NCBI GenBank assembly: GCA_001430745.1
Contig: KQ481993.1
Coordinates: forward strand, 446,145-466,631
Origin: Auxenochlorella pyrenoidosa
Taxonomy: Eukaryota > Chlorophyta > Trebouxiophyceae > Chlorellales > Chlorellaceae
DNA length: 20,487 nt
Direction of reading: 5' to 3'
Both the position numbers and the translations under genes were made by a program. Below the pieces are notes generated by a model. That model was given only the letters and a program-made list of their open reading frames with translations, was not told the origin of the DNA and did not search any database. Shown piece after piece: positions 9,350 through 18,075 of the stretch. Within the stretch, counting starts at the first letter, position 1. Every line of letters starts with the position of its first letter.

Positions 9350-11360
9350 ATGGACCCCCAGAGGGCTGACGGTGCTGGCAGGCCCAGCAGTCTGCCAGAG
9401 GCCGAGAGTCTGGTGCAGGACCTTGTGGCTGCGACGCTGCCGCAGGCAGACAGGTGGGCAGGACGGGGGGCTCGGGGAGGCGGCCGGGCACCCACTTGGA
9501 CCAGACTAGGCTGCAACCTCTTGTTTGCAGCACCCAGCCAGGCGCTCCCTGCCCCCTGCCCAGCAGGCTTCGCCTGGCGGCCGCCTGCAGCGCCCTGCGC
9601 TCCGCCTCGCTGGGCTGGTTCCCAGAGGTTTGGGCCGACCTGGCCCCCGGCGACAGCGCAGCTGGAGACTCGCTGGTGGCGTGGCTGTGCCGGTACCGAG
9701 GTGAGCGGCAGCAGGCCTGCACGCCAGCGGCCACACGGTCAAAACAGTGCACCTACCGTGATACAGCGCAACATGGGATGTTGTAATTTGGCTTGCCTGC
9801 CCCTCCCCTCATTGCAATGCAGCTCGCGCTCACTCGACCTGCGGGCCGCGTGCTCTCCCTGAGCCCTTCAGCTGGGAGTCAGAGATTGCTGCGCTGCTCC
9901 AGCTGGCAGCATGCCCCGCAGCCGCTACATGTTTTGTTTCTCTGGGTGCAAGCCCCGGGCAGATGAGGAGCTCTCACTGCAATGTGCCAACTGACCTCCT
10001 CCTGGCATTTCCAGCTCTCGAGGGACTGGAAGTCGGCCCCAGCTTGAAGATCTTTGGCCCCCTGCAGCCGCTGTGGCAGCTCCCGCAGCTGCGGCGCCTC
10101 AGCCTGGAATGCTATCGCCTGTCAGGCAGCTGGGAAGGCTTGGCGCGCCTGCCCTGCCTGCGGCGCCTTGAGCTGCAAAGGAGGCTGGACCCTGAGCCAG
10201 CACTGTCCATGCTGCCAGCGCTGGCCAGCCACCTGACGGCCCTCACCCTGGACGCTTCCTACCATGATGTGCCTGCTGGCTGGGCGGCCCTTGCCCAGCT
10301 GACCAGCCTGCAGTCCCTGGCCCTGATCAATGGCATCCCCGACAGCGTGTGGTCAGACGACATGGCAGCTCAGCTGCCCGCCCGGGCACCCACCCTGGAG
10401 TCACTTGCCCTGCACGCGCGCGGCTTGATGCAAGCACCGCCACAGCTGGCAGCGTGCAGCAGGCTCACCCGGCTGGGGCTGGGCGGCAGCCGCGGAGACG
10501 AACAAGCGTCTTGGATCGCGGGCTCCAGCCTGTCAGTTTTGGGCGCCCTGACCCGTGTGCAGCACCTGGCAGTGTCTGCCAAGCCACGAGGGCCAGTGCC
10601 GCCTGTGCTCAGCGAGCTCAGCGCGCTCACCCACCTTTCGCTGCATGCGCAGTTGGTCGAGGGCTTCTCGCGCCTGCAGCCCCTGACCCTGCTGCGCGAG
10701 CTCAGCATCAGCGTGTGGTGCCTGGAGTGGCGACAAGCCGCCGACCTGAAGGTCACGCTAGCGGCTGCCTCGCGTGTCACCTCACTGGGCCTCACCGGCT
10801 CCTTCTACATTCCGGACCCAGCCTGGCGGGCAGCCCTGCGGATGACCCAGTTGTGCGCGCTCGCCATGGACCCCGACGACGCAGGCCCGCTGCCGGCAGG
10901 GATCAGCAGCCTGGCAGTCTTAACTCGCCTCAGCCTGGGCAGGCGCTCTGATGCATGGCGGGAGGAGGAGGCCACTGTCGTGGACAGCCTGGTGCACCTG
11001 CGCCTGCTGGCGGGAACCCTGGCCCACCTCAGCCTGGCCAATTGGCAGCTCACTGCCATCCCGCCGACACTGGCCGCCCTCACTGCCCTCACTCGCCTTG
11101 ACCTGTCTGGCAACGACATCCGTGCTGGCTGGGATGGGCTGCGTGCCCTGCCACGCCTCGGCAGATTCGCGCCTCAGCCGCGGCGCCGATCAAACACGTT
11201 CAACCCGTTTGCAGTAACGCTGGTTTGGCTAGTCTACAGTATAGCCACCAAGTATGCGACTTCTTTCCTGCTCAGCGCTGGCATGCCGTCGTGGTCGGTC
11301 CATGCACACATCTACGGCCTCGTTCTCGACGTTTTCCTGTGCTACATCTGCCAACCTTAA
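9350..11360 (+). CDS. F-box-like / leucine-rich-repeat protein, 3 exons, ~603 aa
   Basis: Probable substrate-recognition subunit of an SCF-type ubiquitin ligase, inferred from architecture only. Exons are 9350-9453, 9531-9700 and 9823-11360, with agreeing phases 2 and 1 and canonical GT-AG borders. Residues ~43-72 (PLPSRLRLAAACSALRSAS, then W64 and W69) resemble a divergent F-box; algal LRR proteins of this kind often carry one there. Residues ~148-540 are irregular leucine-rich repeats of 22-28 residues with consensus L..L..L.L, e.g. LPQLRRLSLECYRLSG, LTSLQSLALINGIPD and LTALTRLDLSGNDI. The start at 9350 is used because it immediately precedes the LPEAESLVQDLV segment; the in-frame ATG at 9137 is an alternative. 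The last 63 residues (11169-11360) are hydrophobic, less GC-rich and unlike LRRs. No TGTAA was found soon after the stop, so the 3' end may be wrong. Confidence 0.75.
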
Positions 11361-11858
11361 GCTGTTTTCTGCCCTGTTCACCAGCAACCTGCAGTGCACA
11401 GTAATCACGATAAATTACGAAGCACGCTCGACAAGCATGCATATCATGCCGAACCAACAGTGAGGGCTCATGCCAGCAGCGAGAGCAGCTGCAGCACCCT
11501 GCCTGTGATGGCCGCCACTAAAATCGCAGAGTGAAGGAGGCCCAGGCGCAAGTGCCGCAGCTGCATGCCTGCGCTGAGCGTAGGGCATCTCGCTGTACTT
11601 GGCTGGCTCTTGCATTCGCTTGCTTCATGTTGGGCTGCCCTAGTGGGCTGTTGCAGTGTTTTGTGCCCATGAGTAAACGTCGCCCTGACCCAGCGCACTG
11701 CACTGGACATGCATGGCAAGCTTTGCACCGCATTTGCACTTGTGTTGTGCATGCATGCCGATCAGTACATTCCAGATCACTTGCACAGTACGGTTGGACT
11801 GTCCAAGCACATTGCTCCACATCCCCACTGCCATCAAGGCATGTCTATCTGCGTACGG
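11361..11858. other. intergenic, no gene seen
   Basis: This lies between the F-box-LRR stop and the tRNA-like gene. It is less GC-rich than the genes and the short ORFs on both strands have no recognisable content. It probably holds the 3'UTR of the F-box-LRR gene, although no TGTAA signal could be found in it. Confidence 0.4.
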
Positions 11859-11862
11859 AAAA
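11859..11862 (-). terminator. Pol III T-run downstream of the tRNA-like gene
   Basis: On the minus strand, TTTT begins five bases after the predicted discriminator base of the tRNA-like sequence. This is the position expected for an RNA polymerase III terminator. Confidence 0.5.
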
Positions 11863-11867
11863 CGATA

Positions 11868-11958
11868 GCCAGCAGTCGGGAGTCGAACCCAGAGCCTCCC
11901 CAGGGTGCTGCCAGCTGACATCAGAAGTTGGGGTGTGCTACCGCTACACCACTGCGGC
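11868..11958 (-). tRNA. tRNA-like gene with an apparent intron, possibly tRNA-Arg(UCU), partly degenerate
   Basis: Minus strand. The 5' acceptor strand GCCGCAG is followed by TG, an A-box/D-arm GTGTAGCGGTAGCAC, an anticodon-stem candidate CCCCA pairing with TGGGG, a 5-nt variable loop AGGCT, a T-arm with the B-box core GGGTTCGACTCCC, and a 3' acceptor strand CTGCTGG. Twenty-six bases lie between the two halves of the anticodon stem, so an intron of about 19 nt is implied. With a perfect CCCCA stem there is no U33. Shifting by one base gives loop CTTCTGA with U33 and anticodon UCU (Arg), at the cost of one stem mismatch. Acceptor pairs 1-72 and 3-70 and T-stem pair 49-65 are mismatched. It is either a divergent functional tRNA, a pseudogene or a tRNA-derived repeat. 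The isotype is not secure. Confidence 0.55.
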
Positions 11959-12223
11959 ATGTGGATGGAAGGGCAGCTCTCTTCGTATATCCTCGCAATC
12001 TGGACCTACCCCGCCCCGCTCGGCGGCATCGTTGCTGGTGAACTCTGCCCCAGCTGGCTGATTGAACTCAAACCCACCCTTGTGGCCAGTGTCTGTGCTT
12101 TGTGCCTCTTCCTCTCCCCACTGTGGCAGCTCCCAGCTAGAAGACCCTGGTTGAAGGCATGTCCTGAACAAGCCATGACAAAGCACCCTGTCAAGGCAGC
12201 CGCCGTTTCAGGCCCGCTGTGCA
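11959..12223. other. intergenic, no gene seen
   Basis: This short stretch lies between the tRNA-like gene and the poly(A) signal of the vWA gene. It would hold upstream sequence of the tRNA and sequence beyond the vWA transcript. No motif stands out. Confidence 0.4.
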
Positions 12224-12228
12224 TTACA
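12224..12228 (-). terminator. TGTAA polyadenylation signal of the vWA gene
   Basis: TGTAA on the minus strand, 99 bases after the TAA at 12327. This matches the spacing and sequence of green-algal poly(A) signals and supports the end of the gene. Confidence 0.6.
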
Positions 12229-12326
12229 GATTCGCAAGTTTCAGATCAGCAGGGGCGCGCATGTATTCAGGACAGCCTGCAACATGCCATGCCAAGGGAA
12301 CCACCGGTAGGCAGCACAATGCGCAT

Positions 12327-15300
12327 TTACGGCCGCCACCCGGGCGTGCGCTTGCGCTGCCCGGACTGCGCCTGCCCGCCCCGCTTCCGGGCGCCTTTCC
12401 CGCCCGTGCCGCCGCCCTCGCCGCGCTGGCGCAAGCCCCGCCTGGGGCGGCGGTGGGTCAGCGGCGAGGTCGGATCAAACCCGGCGGCATACTGCATCTC
12501 AAGGTAGGGCCGGTCGACACCGCAGCAGCCCTGGAACAGCTGCAGGGCCTCGTCCAGGAGCAGCTGGCGGTGGTACTCCCTCAGGAAGCCATACACGGCA
12601 GCACGGCAGGGGACCCAAGGCGCAGCAGTGGCGCCAGCAGCTGCAGCGTCACGGGCCGCGCCCGCGGCGCCGTCGCCGCTGCTGCCAGCGCCCCGCTGCT
12701 TGTCGCCCCGCAGCGCCCGGGCCCCCAGGCTCCCCTGCACCAGCAGGCGCATCTTTCCGATGGGCTCCGGCACGCCAGGCTGGCGCAGCGCGGTGAGCAG
12801 GAGGCCCGCGATGAAGGGCCGGCCCAGCTGCCAGCCCTGGATGGCATCGGCCGCTGCCTCCAGGGTGGCAGCCGCAGCAAAGCGCTCGGCCATGCTTGTG
12901 GCTGCCCGCAGGTACGCGGCTGAGCGGAGCTCCTCCAGGGTGGTGCGCACCGCTGCCATCGCCTCCTGCAGCAAGCGCAGGGGGACGGATATGTTTACAA
13001 TATGTCTATGCTTCTATGTCTATACGGACCGGTTGGGAACAGCATGCTGCATGGGCATATGCTGCTGCAAGCGCAAAGCCTGCCTCAACATGCACAGGGG
13101 CCAGAGCAGCCTCGTGCAGGCCCACCCCCTCCCCTCCCTGCTGCCCTCCTGGCCCGCACCTGCTGCCAGTGGCGGCGCAACAGGGCTTCCGGGTCGCCAA
13201 ACGGATCCACGTACCGCCCAGCATCCAGGTAGGCTCGCCGCTGCGCATTCCGTGCTCCCTGGCCATTTTGCAGCAGCAGCGCAGCCAGGGATGGCACGCC
13301 CAGCCAGTCTGCGAGCCGGGCAGGGGGCTGCCAGCCCGGCGCAGCAGCAGCCAGGAGTGTGTCGCCGCGGCTGGCGGCCCCGGCGAGCGCTTCGATACGG
13401 GCCAGCAGGCACAGCAAAGGACGCACGCGCTGCCCGTATGCGCGCTGCGCTGCTGCTATGGCTGGCTGCACATGTGGCCCTCCCAGCTGGCGCGGCCAGT
13501 CCACCTCGCTCGCCAGCTCAGCAGCAGCAGCCTCCAGCTGAGCCATGGTAGGCGCCACATCCTCGCTGCCTGGGTGGGCAGCTGTCCAGCGGGCAAGAAC
13601 AGCTGCGCCGGCCGTAGCGGCGTCGATCCCCAGCAGGGCAGCCGCATCAGCACAGCCGCCTGGCTGGCAGCGCCGCAGCTCCTCTTCTGCAACTGCCAAA
13701 CGCAGCAGCTGCCAGTCCTCTGCAGCAGAGGAAGGAGGGGCAGGGGTGGGGTCAGTTGGCTGAGGAGTGCATACGCGGCCACTGCACGAGTCGGGCAACA
13801 AGCCAGACAGTTGTGGAATGGCGCTGGTGCTGCCTGCTTTTCCTTTGCCGCTGGCGGGTGCGTGCAAAACCGTTGGCCCTGCACATCCCTTCCGCGCTGC
13901 CAGCAGCACTGGCCCACCACCCACCTGCTTGGAGATGTATGTCGCCCTGCAGCACAGCACACAGCAGGTGCCCCAGCAGCACCTCCACAGAGGGCACCAC
14001 ATCCACGGTCCGAGCCGCCGGGCCGCCCGCCAGGAATGCCAGCCGCTGCTGCTGGGGGCTGCCAGCGGGGGTTGGCACCGCGGCCGCCTCCTCCTCCTCT
14101 TCTTCCTCCTCTGCAGGCGCCGCGGGCGCAGCCGCCACCACCGCCTGCTCGGCCTGCGCCGCTCCTCCCTCCACCTCCATGGCTGCAGCCTGCTGCTCCT
14201 CCCCGGCGTGCAGGAGCCCCGCCAGGATGCGCCAGCGCCGCATGCGGTACACAGCGCGGCAGGTGGCCGTCACTTGGTCTGCCACCCACCGGCGGAAGGG
14301 CGAGGCGCCGGCGGCGCTGCCGGCGCCGGCGCCGGCGCCGGCCGTGCCAGAAGGCTGGTCTTCCAGATCTTGCAGGGCGCGCGAGAGCACCAAGAAGGGC
14401 ACAGCCCGCAGCTGCTCCTCGCTGTAGCCCTGCAGGAGGGGAGCAGGGAGGAACAAGGGCTCAGCGGGGGCGGTGTGTGCCCGAGGGATGGCCCCCAGCG
14501 GGCACCAGCAGGCAGGACAGCACATCAGAAATGGCGTGCATCGAGTTTGAGGGGCAAAGCATGCAGCAATTCGCCGCTGTACAGCATGCCCGCTGCACAG
14601 CATACCCACCAGCGGGCTCAGGGTGGCCATCCAGCCCAGCAGCGGCCGCGCCAGCAGCCGCGCCGCCGCCCAGTGCTCGTCGCAGAGCCAGAGGGGCAGG
14701 GCGCCGGTGATGGCCTCCCTGCCCTCGCCAGGGACGACGCAGGGGCCGCCGGCGCCGGCGCTGGCGCTGCCCCTTGCCCCAAAGCCGCCGTGCACCTCCT
14801 CTGGTCCCTTCTGGCTCAGCGAGAAGCGCAGGGCATCCATGAAGGACTCGGCAGAGATGCGGGTGGGGGCGATGGCCTTGACCACGAGGCGGGAGGGGTC
14901 CATCACTGCAGCCTCGGGCCGCTCGATGTCCAGGCCCAGGCACAGGCAGTCGCCGGCCTGTGGAGGGGACCAGGGAGGGGATCGGGCATGGAGGTCAGGG
15001 ACACGGGAGGCACAAGGGAGCACGGCTTGACGTGCGTGCAGGCAAACAGTGTGCCTCCTGTTCGCCCCTTTGCCGGTCAGCGCCCTGATGCAGATCTGCT
15101 AGCCTGTCCAGGCGGCTGCCTGGCTTCAACCGCCACCACAAGCATTCAGTTGCATGCACCATTCACCTGCAGCGCCTCCCGGTAGTCCATGCAGGAGATG
15201 GCACAGCAGCCGACGTCGTCCAGGGCGGGCAGGGCGGCCAGGCGGCCCGACGCCTCCAGCTGCTCCACGGCGACCGCTACAGCCGCCTGCGTCTGCTCCA

Positions 15301-17827
15301 CCAGGTCGAGGTTCTGCCCCACCCGCTTGGCCAGGCCCTTCCTGCAAGAGCAGACCAGGGTGGGTGCGCGTGGGTTGAGGTGGGGGGTGCGGCGGTGCGC
15401 GGCAGGGCTGGGCCAGGCTGGGTTTGGTGACTGTTGGAGGCCTTCCCTCGCTGCGTCTTCGCCCAGCGCGCAAGCCGCGCGGCCTCCCTGTGGCACGGCA
15501 GGACATTGCACAGCACGCGACACCCCAGCCCAGCGCCCATCGCAGGCACGCAGCACCTTCCCCCACCTGGTCGCGCCGGCGCCCAGGAGCGCGTAGGCTT
15601 GGTGGTTGAAGCCAGCCACGCTGCGGTTGCTCAGCGTGCCGCTCAGCGCCTCGGCGAGCACGCCCGACTCAAAGGAGTTGAGCAGGGCGGCTGCCTCCAG
15701 CAGCTGGGACTTGGCAAGGCGGAAGGCCTCCCGACCCTCCTGCCCAAGCAGCTCGCGCACCCGCGGCTGCGGTGGTTGGGAGAGGAGGCGTCTGGGTTAT
15801 AACACCAGGGCAGAGCAGGCCGGAACGTTGGCTTTGGGTCGGCAGGTCTACAGGGCAACCAGACTGTCTGCCGCCAGCTCATCAGCCGCGCGATTTGCAG
15901 CGCCCAAGCCGCACGCCAGCAGCTCAGCAGCCTTCAACATAGCAACACAGCGAGGCACTGCAACGGCTGCTTTACAAAGCAGGCACCTGAGATTCAGGCA
16001 GCCCCAGCGCACCCATTGTCAGCCGCCCCACCCGGGACTCTAGAGGAACAACCGCGCAGCCGCCATGCACTGCCGAGCACCCGCACCTGCATCGCCGCCA
16101 GCTCACGCCGCATCACTGCCAGCCGGCCGTCCCGAAGCCCCTTCAGCTCCTGCCGTGCCAGCTGGCTGTTGGCCAGCCGGGCAGTCCAGCCGATCAGGGT
16201 GGACTTGACAAGCTCCAGAGCCAGGCTGGCAGCCGACCCTAGGGGCAGCTCCTCGTGGCGCAGCGCTAGCGGCAGGCGGTGCGTCGCGGCGCCGTCACCT
16301 GCCGAGGGGAGCTGGACCTCCAGGGCGGCCCCCAGCTCAGCCGCCGCCAGGTCGGCAGGGGAGTCTAGCACGACGTGGCCGCGGAAGCGGCGCAGGGCTG
16401 GGCTGGCGAGCCCAGCGGGCGCAGCAGGGCCGCTGCCGCTGTTGGCAGCACCTGCCCCGGCTGAGGCTGCCTGCACCTCCGCTGCGCCATCTTGCCGCTC
16501 AGCTTCTGCTTTGAGCATCGCCGGCAGGCCTACTGTCGGCTCGCTGCCAGCTGAGGCTGGCCCCAGCAGCAGCGTGGCACTCAGGCGGGCGGCCATCGCA
16601 GCGCCTGTGAAGGCGTCGAGCTCCTTCAATGGGAGAATAGGGCGAGGGGTTGCAGGCACAGGTGACGGACGGTCAGCAAAGGCTGTGGGGCATCAGCAAC
16701 CAACAACAAGCTGTGCTGCTGCGCACGTGGTAGCCCGCACACTGCGTGACTGCCAGCTGCAGATGTCAGCACTCCCAGCGGGCTCCAAAAGGCAGCACTG
16801 CACCTCTGCACTCTGCAGCATGGCTCACCTCCATCACTCGGTCCATGCTGCCCTCAATGTCGTCCACGCTTTGCAGGTACTGGAAGGAACCCTGCCAGTG
16901 GCAGGTGCAGGTGGGTGGGTGGGCGGGTGGGGGTAGGGGGTGGGGGGGGGGGCAGGCACGGCCAGCAGATGAGAGCAGGATGTGCTTGCTTCTCATGCCG
17001 AGTGCCTCTCTCGAGGCCTAACCTCCCACTCTTTATCCCAGTACCGTAGCCCCACACTGAGGCGCACCTGGCTCGAGCCGGCCAGGGTCAGGACGGCCAG
17101 GAAGGCGGCGTCATGGTCATGCCCAAACCCGAGGGTGTGGACCGTCAGGCTCTGCGAGCCGCTGGCTGCCTGGAGGGTGGCAATGGCCTCAGCACCCTCG
17201 GTGCCATCAAAGGCCTGCCCATCGGTCAGGAACACAACAAAGTGGCGGGTATCCGGAGCGCCCAGCATGCTCTTGTGAATGGCAGAGAGGACAGGGGCGA
17301 AGCTCGTGCCACCGCGCACCTCCACACTGTCAATCTGCAGGGAGGGTGAGGGAGGAGAAGGGGCGAGCGCGGCCAGGCCTGTCGAGAGCCTGTCGAGGTG
17401 CCAGGAAGTGGCGCGGTGGCAATCGAGGCACCTGCACGGCGGTACGACAACCCGGCATCAATCCGCAGGCCATGCACGCGCAGCGTGCCAGCTCTCGCCT
17501 CACCAGCCGCTCGATGCTGGAGGCAGGCTGCCCAAACAGGTCGATAGCCTCGACCTGGTTGTCAAAGCACAGCAGCCCCAGGCCCGCCAGCGCGAGCTCG
17601 CTGGCACAGCCGGCCACGTGCTGCGCAAAGACGCAGGCGGCGCGCTTGGCGGCCTGGATCGGGGACCCCGACATGGAGCCGGAGCGGTCCAGCGCCAACA
17701 GCACGCGCAGCGGGGTGGCGGGGCGCGCGGGCGCCGCCTCGGCGACCTCGCGGCACGCCACACGCAGGACCAGCGTGGGCTGGCCCAAGACGCTGCTGCA
17801 TGATGCCTCGCCATGGAGGGGCTCCAT
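12327..17827 (-). CDS. von Willebrand factor A domain protein, 10 coding exons, ~1205 aa
   Basis: Coding exons, 5' to 3' on minus: 17827-17504, 17334-17068, 16891-16829, 16623-16087, 15766-15567, 15341-15167, 14957-14610, 14429-13925, 13719-13160, 12965-12327. All are GT-AG, phases agree, and the sum is 1206 codons including TAA. Residues ~40-218 form a vWA domain with a complete metal-ion-dependent adhesion site: D47-R-S49-G-S51, T118 (in RGGTSF) and D146 (in FVVFLTDGQ). Residues ~219-397 look like a beta-rich module with a helical end. Residues ~398-522 are helical (LSNRSVAGFNHQAY, RKGLAKRVGQNLD). Residues ~523-640 contain a compact conserved-looking block (CLCLGLDIERPEAAVMDPSR, LPLWLCDEHW, TLSPLGYSEEQL). 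A low-complexity acidic insert follows at ~716-760, and the rest is helical with a basic C-terminus. I recall similar vWA proteins annotated in protists and algae without a defined role, but I cannot name the family. There is no signal peptide, so it is probably intracellular. Ligand and function are unknown. Confidence 0.85.
14088..14111 (-). repeat. polyglutamate-coding tract
   Basis: Eight consecutive Glu codons (GAG/GAA) in exon 9 (14429-13925) of the vWA gene, inside a segment rich in Ala, Pro and Gln. This is low-complexity coding sequence and likely a disordered linker between folded parts. Confidence 0.8.
14319..14343. repeat. GCCGGC tandem repeat in coding sequence
   Basis: About four copies of GCCGGC encode alternating Ala-Gly residues (AGAGAGAGS) in the same vWA exon. 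A pure GC repeat of this kind is prone to length change and to sequencing error. Confidence 0.75.
16911..16952. repeat. G-rich tract on plus strand, C-rich polypyrimidine tract in the vWA intron
   Basis: Runs of G separated by T, C or A, ending in 11 G, lie in the vWA intron at 16892-17067. On the transcribed strand this is a long C-rich tract ending about 20 bases before the 3' splice site at 16891/16892, so it probably serves as the polypyrimidine tract. The plus-strand sequence has four or more G-runs of three or more and could form a G-quadruplex in single-stranded DNA. Confidence 0.8.
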
Positions 17828-18075
17828 TTCAAGCGAGCTCTCTGCGAGCAGTGAGGGCGGCAAGGAGGGTGGCGGGGTTCTCTTGCTTGAGGCCGGGCGG
17901 GACTTCGCGGGGCGGCTGCCACAAGTGTCAACTGGGCTCCCGAGCTCTCGGCTTGCCACTACAACATGTACTTACAGTTGATGCGCAAGAGCTGGGAGCT
18001 CGGACCTGCCCAATAGCGAAAGATGCTCGAGGTGCACACCCCGGCGCACCTGCTGCTGCTCCGATGTATATACCC
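17828..18075 (-). promoter_or_regulatory. core promoter and split 5'UTR of the vWA gene
   Basis: A TATATA element lies at 18067-18072 (minus strand GTATATACAT), 240 bases upstream of the ATG at 17827. A strong splice donor, ACT|GTAAGT, has its exon end at 17976. An acceptor, CTGCTCGCAG, ends at 17842. Together they define a 134-nt intron in the 5'UTR. No ATG occurs between the expected start site near 18040 and the donor. After splicing, the first ATG is the one at 17827 in the context TTGAAATGG (G at +4). Promoter assignment is inference; the splice signals are seen directly. Confidence 0.55.

Noticed and set aside
10370..10951. Additional open frames on both strands within the LRR exon
   Set aside because: They are alternative-frame shadows; only the frame of 9823-11360 shows the regular leucine spacing of LRRs.
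12896..14710. Plus-strand open frame of 604 codons and the overlapping 472-codon frame to 15185
   Set aside because: Both run antisense to five or more vWA exons and straight through their introns. The protein is low-complexity with no domain pattern. GC-rich codon use on the minus strand explains the absence of stops.
17828..17959. Upstream extension of the vWA protein to 17959
   Set aside because: The frame is open but begins with GTG, not ATG, and this stretch lies mostly within the 5'UTR intron bounded by GTAAGT and CTCGCAG.
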